Part shown: positions 63,583 through 64,000 of the stretch, in pieces
Layout of the letters: the number at the start of each line of letters is the position of its first letter
Numbering within the stretch: the stretch's first letter is position 1
Assembly: GCA_964017045.1 (NCBI GenBank)
Contig: OZ024810.1
Location: 6,201,062-6,265,061 of the forward strand
Origin: Omphiscola glabra
Lineage: Eukaryota; Mollusca; Gastropoda; Lymnaeidae
DNA: 64,000 nt
Direction: 5' to 3'
Made by a program: the position numbers and the translations under genes
Notes under the pieces: model-generated
What the model was told of the DNA's origin: nothing
What the model saw: the letters and a program-made list of their open reading frames with translations, nothing else
Databases searched by the model: none

Positions 63583-64000
63583 AACTTAATTATATTATTA
63601 AATTAACCAACATTGAATACTGCCCATTTCACTCTCACCACACAATCAAAACCACTCAAAAACTGCTACAAAGTATTTTCTTTCTTTTATGGAAAATACA
63701 AGGAAAGTATTCCAGGAAATATCTTTCATGAAGGGAGTAAAAATTAGTTATCCTGTAAATAAACTTGCTAAAAACTGAATTTCATCTAAAGATTTTTAAA
63801 AAAGTTTCCTTTAATTGCATATTGGCGATGAGTGTATGTATGCATATAAATATATTAGCAGTTCAGGGGTGAATTAGTACCTTGAAATGTTTAATCTCTT
63901 AGTCACTACAGAGCTAAAATCTGGGACACAGCTTAATTCTATTGAGGTATAACTATCAAAACTAGGTAGATCCTTGCTTCACCAGAGAAATGTAATGAAA

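Overview
The window looks like TE-rich nuclear DNA of an invertebrate, most probably a mollusc and plausibly a pulmonate snail. That placement is an inference from three things: AT-rich DNA with spliced genes, TE families of mollusc type, and a hAT fragment resembling SPIN, a family I recall being reported from a pond snail. No bacterial-style operons, CRISPR arrays or rRNA genes are visible. All calls rest on reading the sequence by eye; no database search was run.

Host genes. The main gene is on the minus strand, 32453 to 13431. Ten exons with matching splice phases join into a protein of about 388 residues. It has an N-terminal helical domain resembling the TRFH dimerisation domain and a C-terminal Myb/telobox domain (three Trp, LKDKWRN). 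I call it a telomeric repeat-binding factor (TERF1/TERF2 homologue). Its introns carry most of the TEs of the left half. Its last exon carries a 104-bp internal tandem duplication, and the second copy is split by a 2.6-kb TIR-bearing insertion. Converging on it from the left is a plus-strand gene (exons 775-982, 1878-1999 and a terminal exon 9506-9748) for an unrecognised, partly Cys-rich protein. A terminal exon of a third, unidentified minus-strand gene is at 60711-60949.

Layout. 1-2.1 kb: interspersed repeats and two exons of the plus-strand gene. 2.13-8.34 kb: a hAT element with nested LINE fragments and minisatellites. 8.8-9.8 kb: a 27-bp minisatellite and the terminal exon. 10.7-13.5 kb: duplicated Myb exon and the 2.6-kb insertion. 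13.8-14.4 kb: LINE remnant. 14.9-20.2 kb: TRF exons, with a hAT (16.13-18.41) that contains a SPIN-like hAT and a piggyBac-type element. 20.35-24.2 kb: a dead Helitron Rep-helicase gene broken by a piggyBac. 24.66-25.26 kb: solo LTR. 27.2-28.8 kb: LINE with a tRNA-derived SINE. 29.2-30.1 kb: hAT. 31.6-32.0 kb: MITEs with TTAGGG-like DNA. 32.3-32.45 kb: TRF exon 1. 32.6-36.7 kb: LINE and MITE remnants. 37.0-38.6 kb: hAT with two minisatellites. 39.85-40.4 kb: 26-bp minisatellite. 40.4-43.3 kb: Ty3/gypsy pol with integrase before reverse transcriptase. 43.3-57.2 kb: its 3' LTR, split by a 13.3-kb head-to-tail array of eleven non-autonomous Helitrons. 57.2-64 kb: AT-rich DNA with a foldback element, small MITEs and the third gene's terminal exon.

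The dominant theme is nesting: elements sit inside elements inside introns of a telomere-protein gene. Several junctions (TTAA footprints, 5-, 7- and 8-bp target duplications, A/T Helitron sites) allow the order of insertion to be read.
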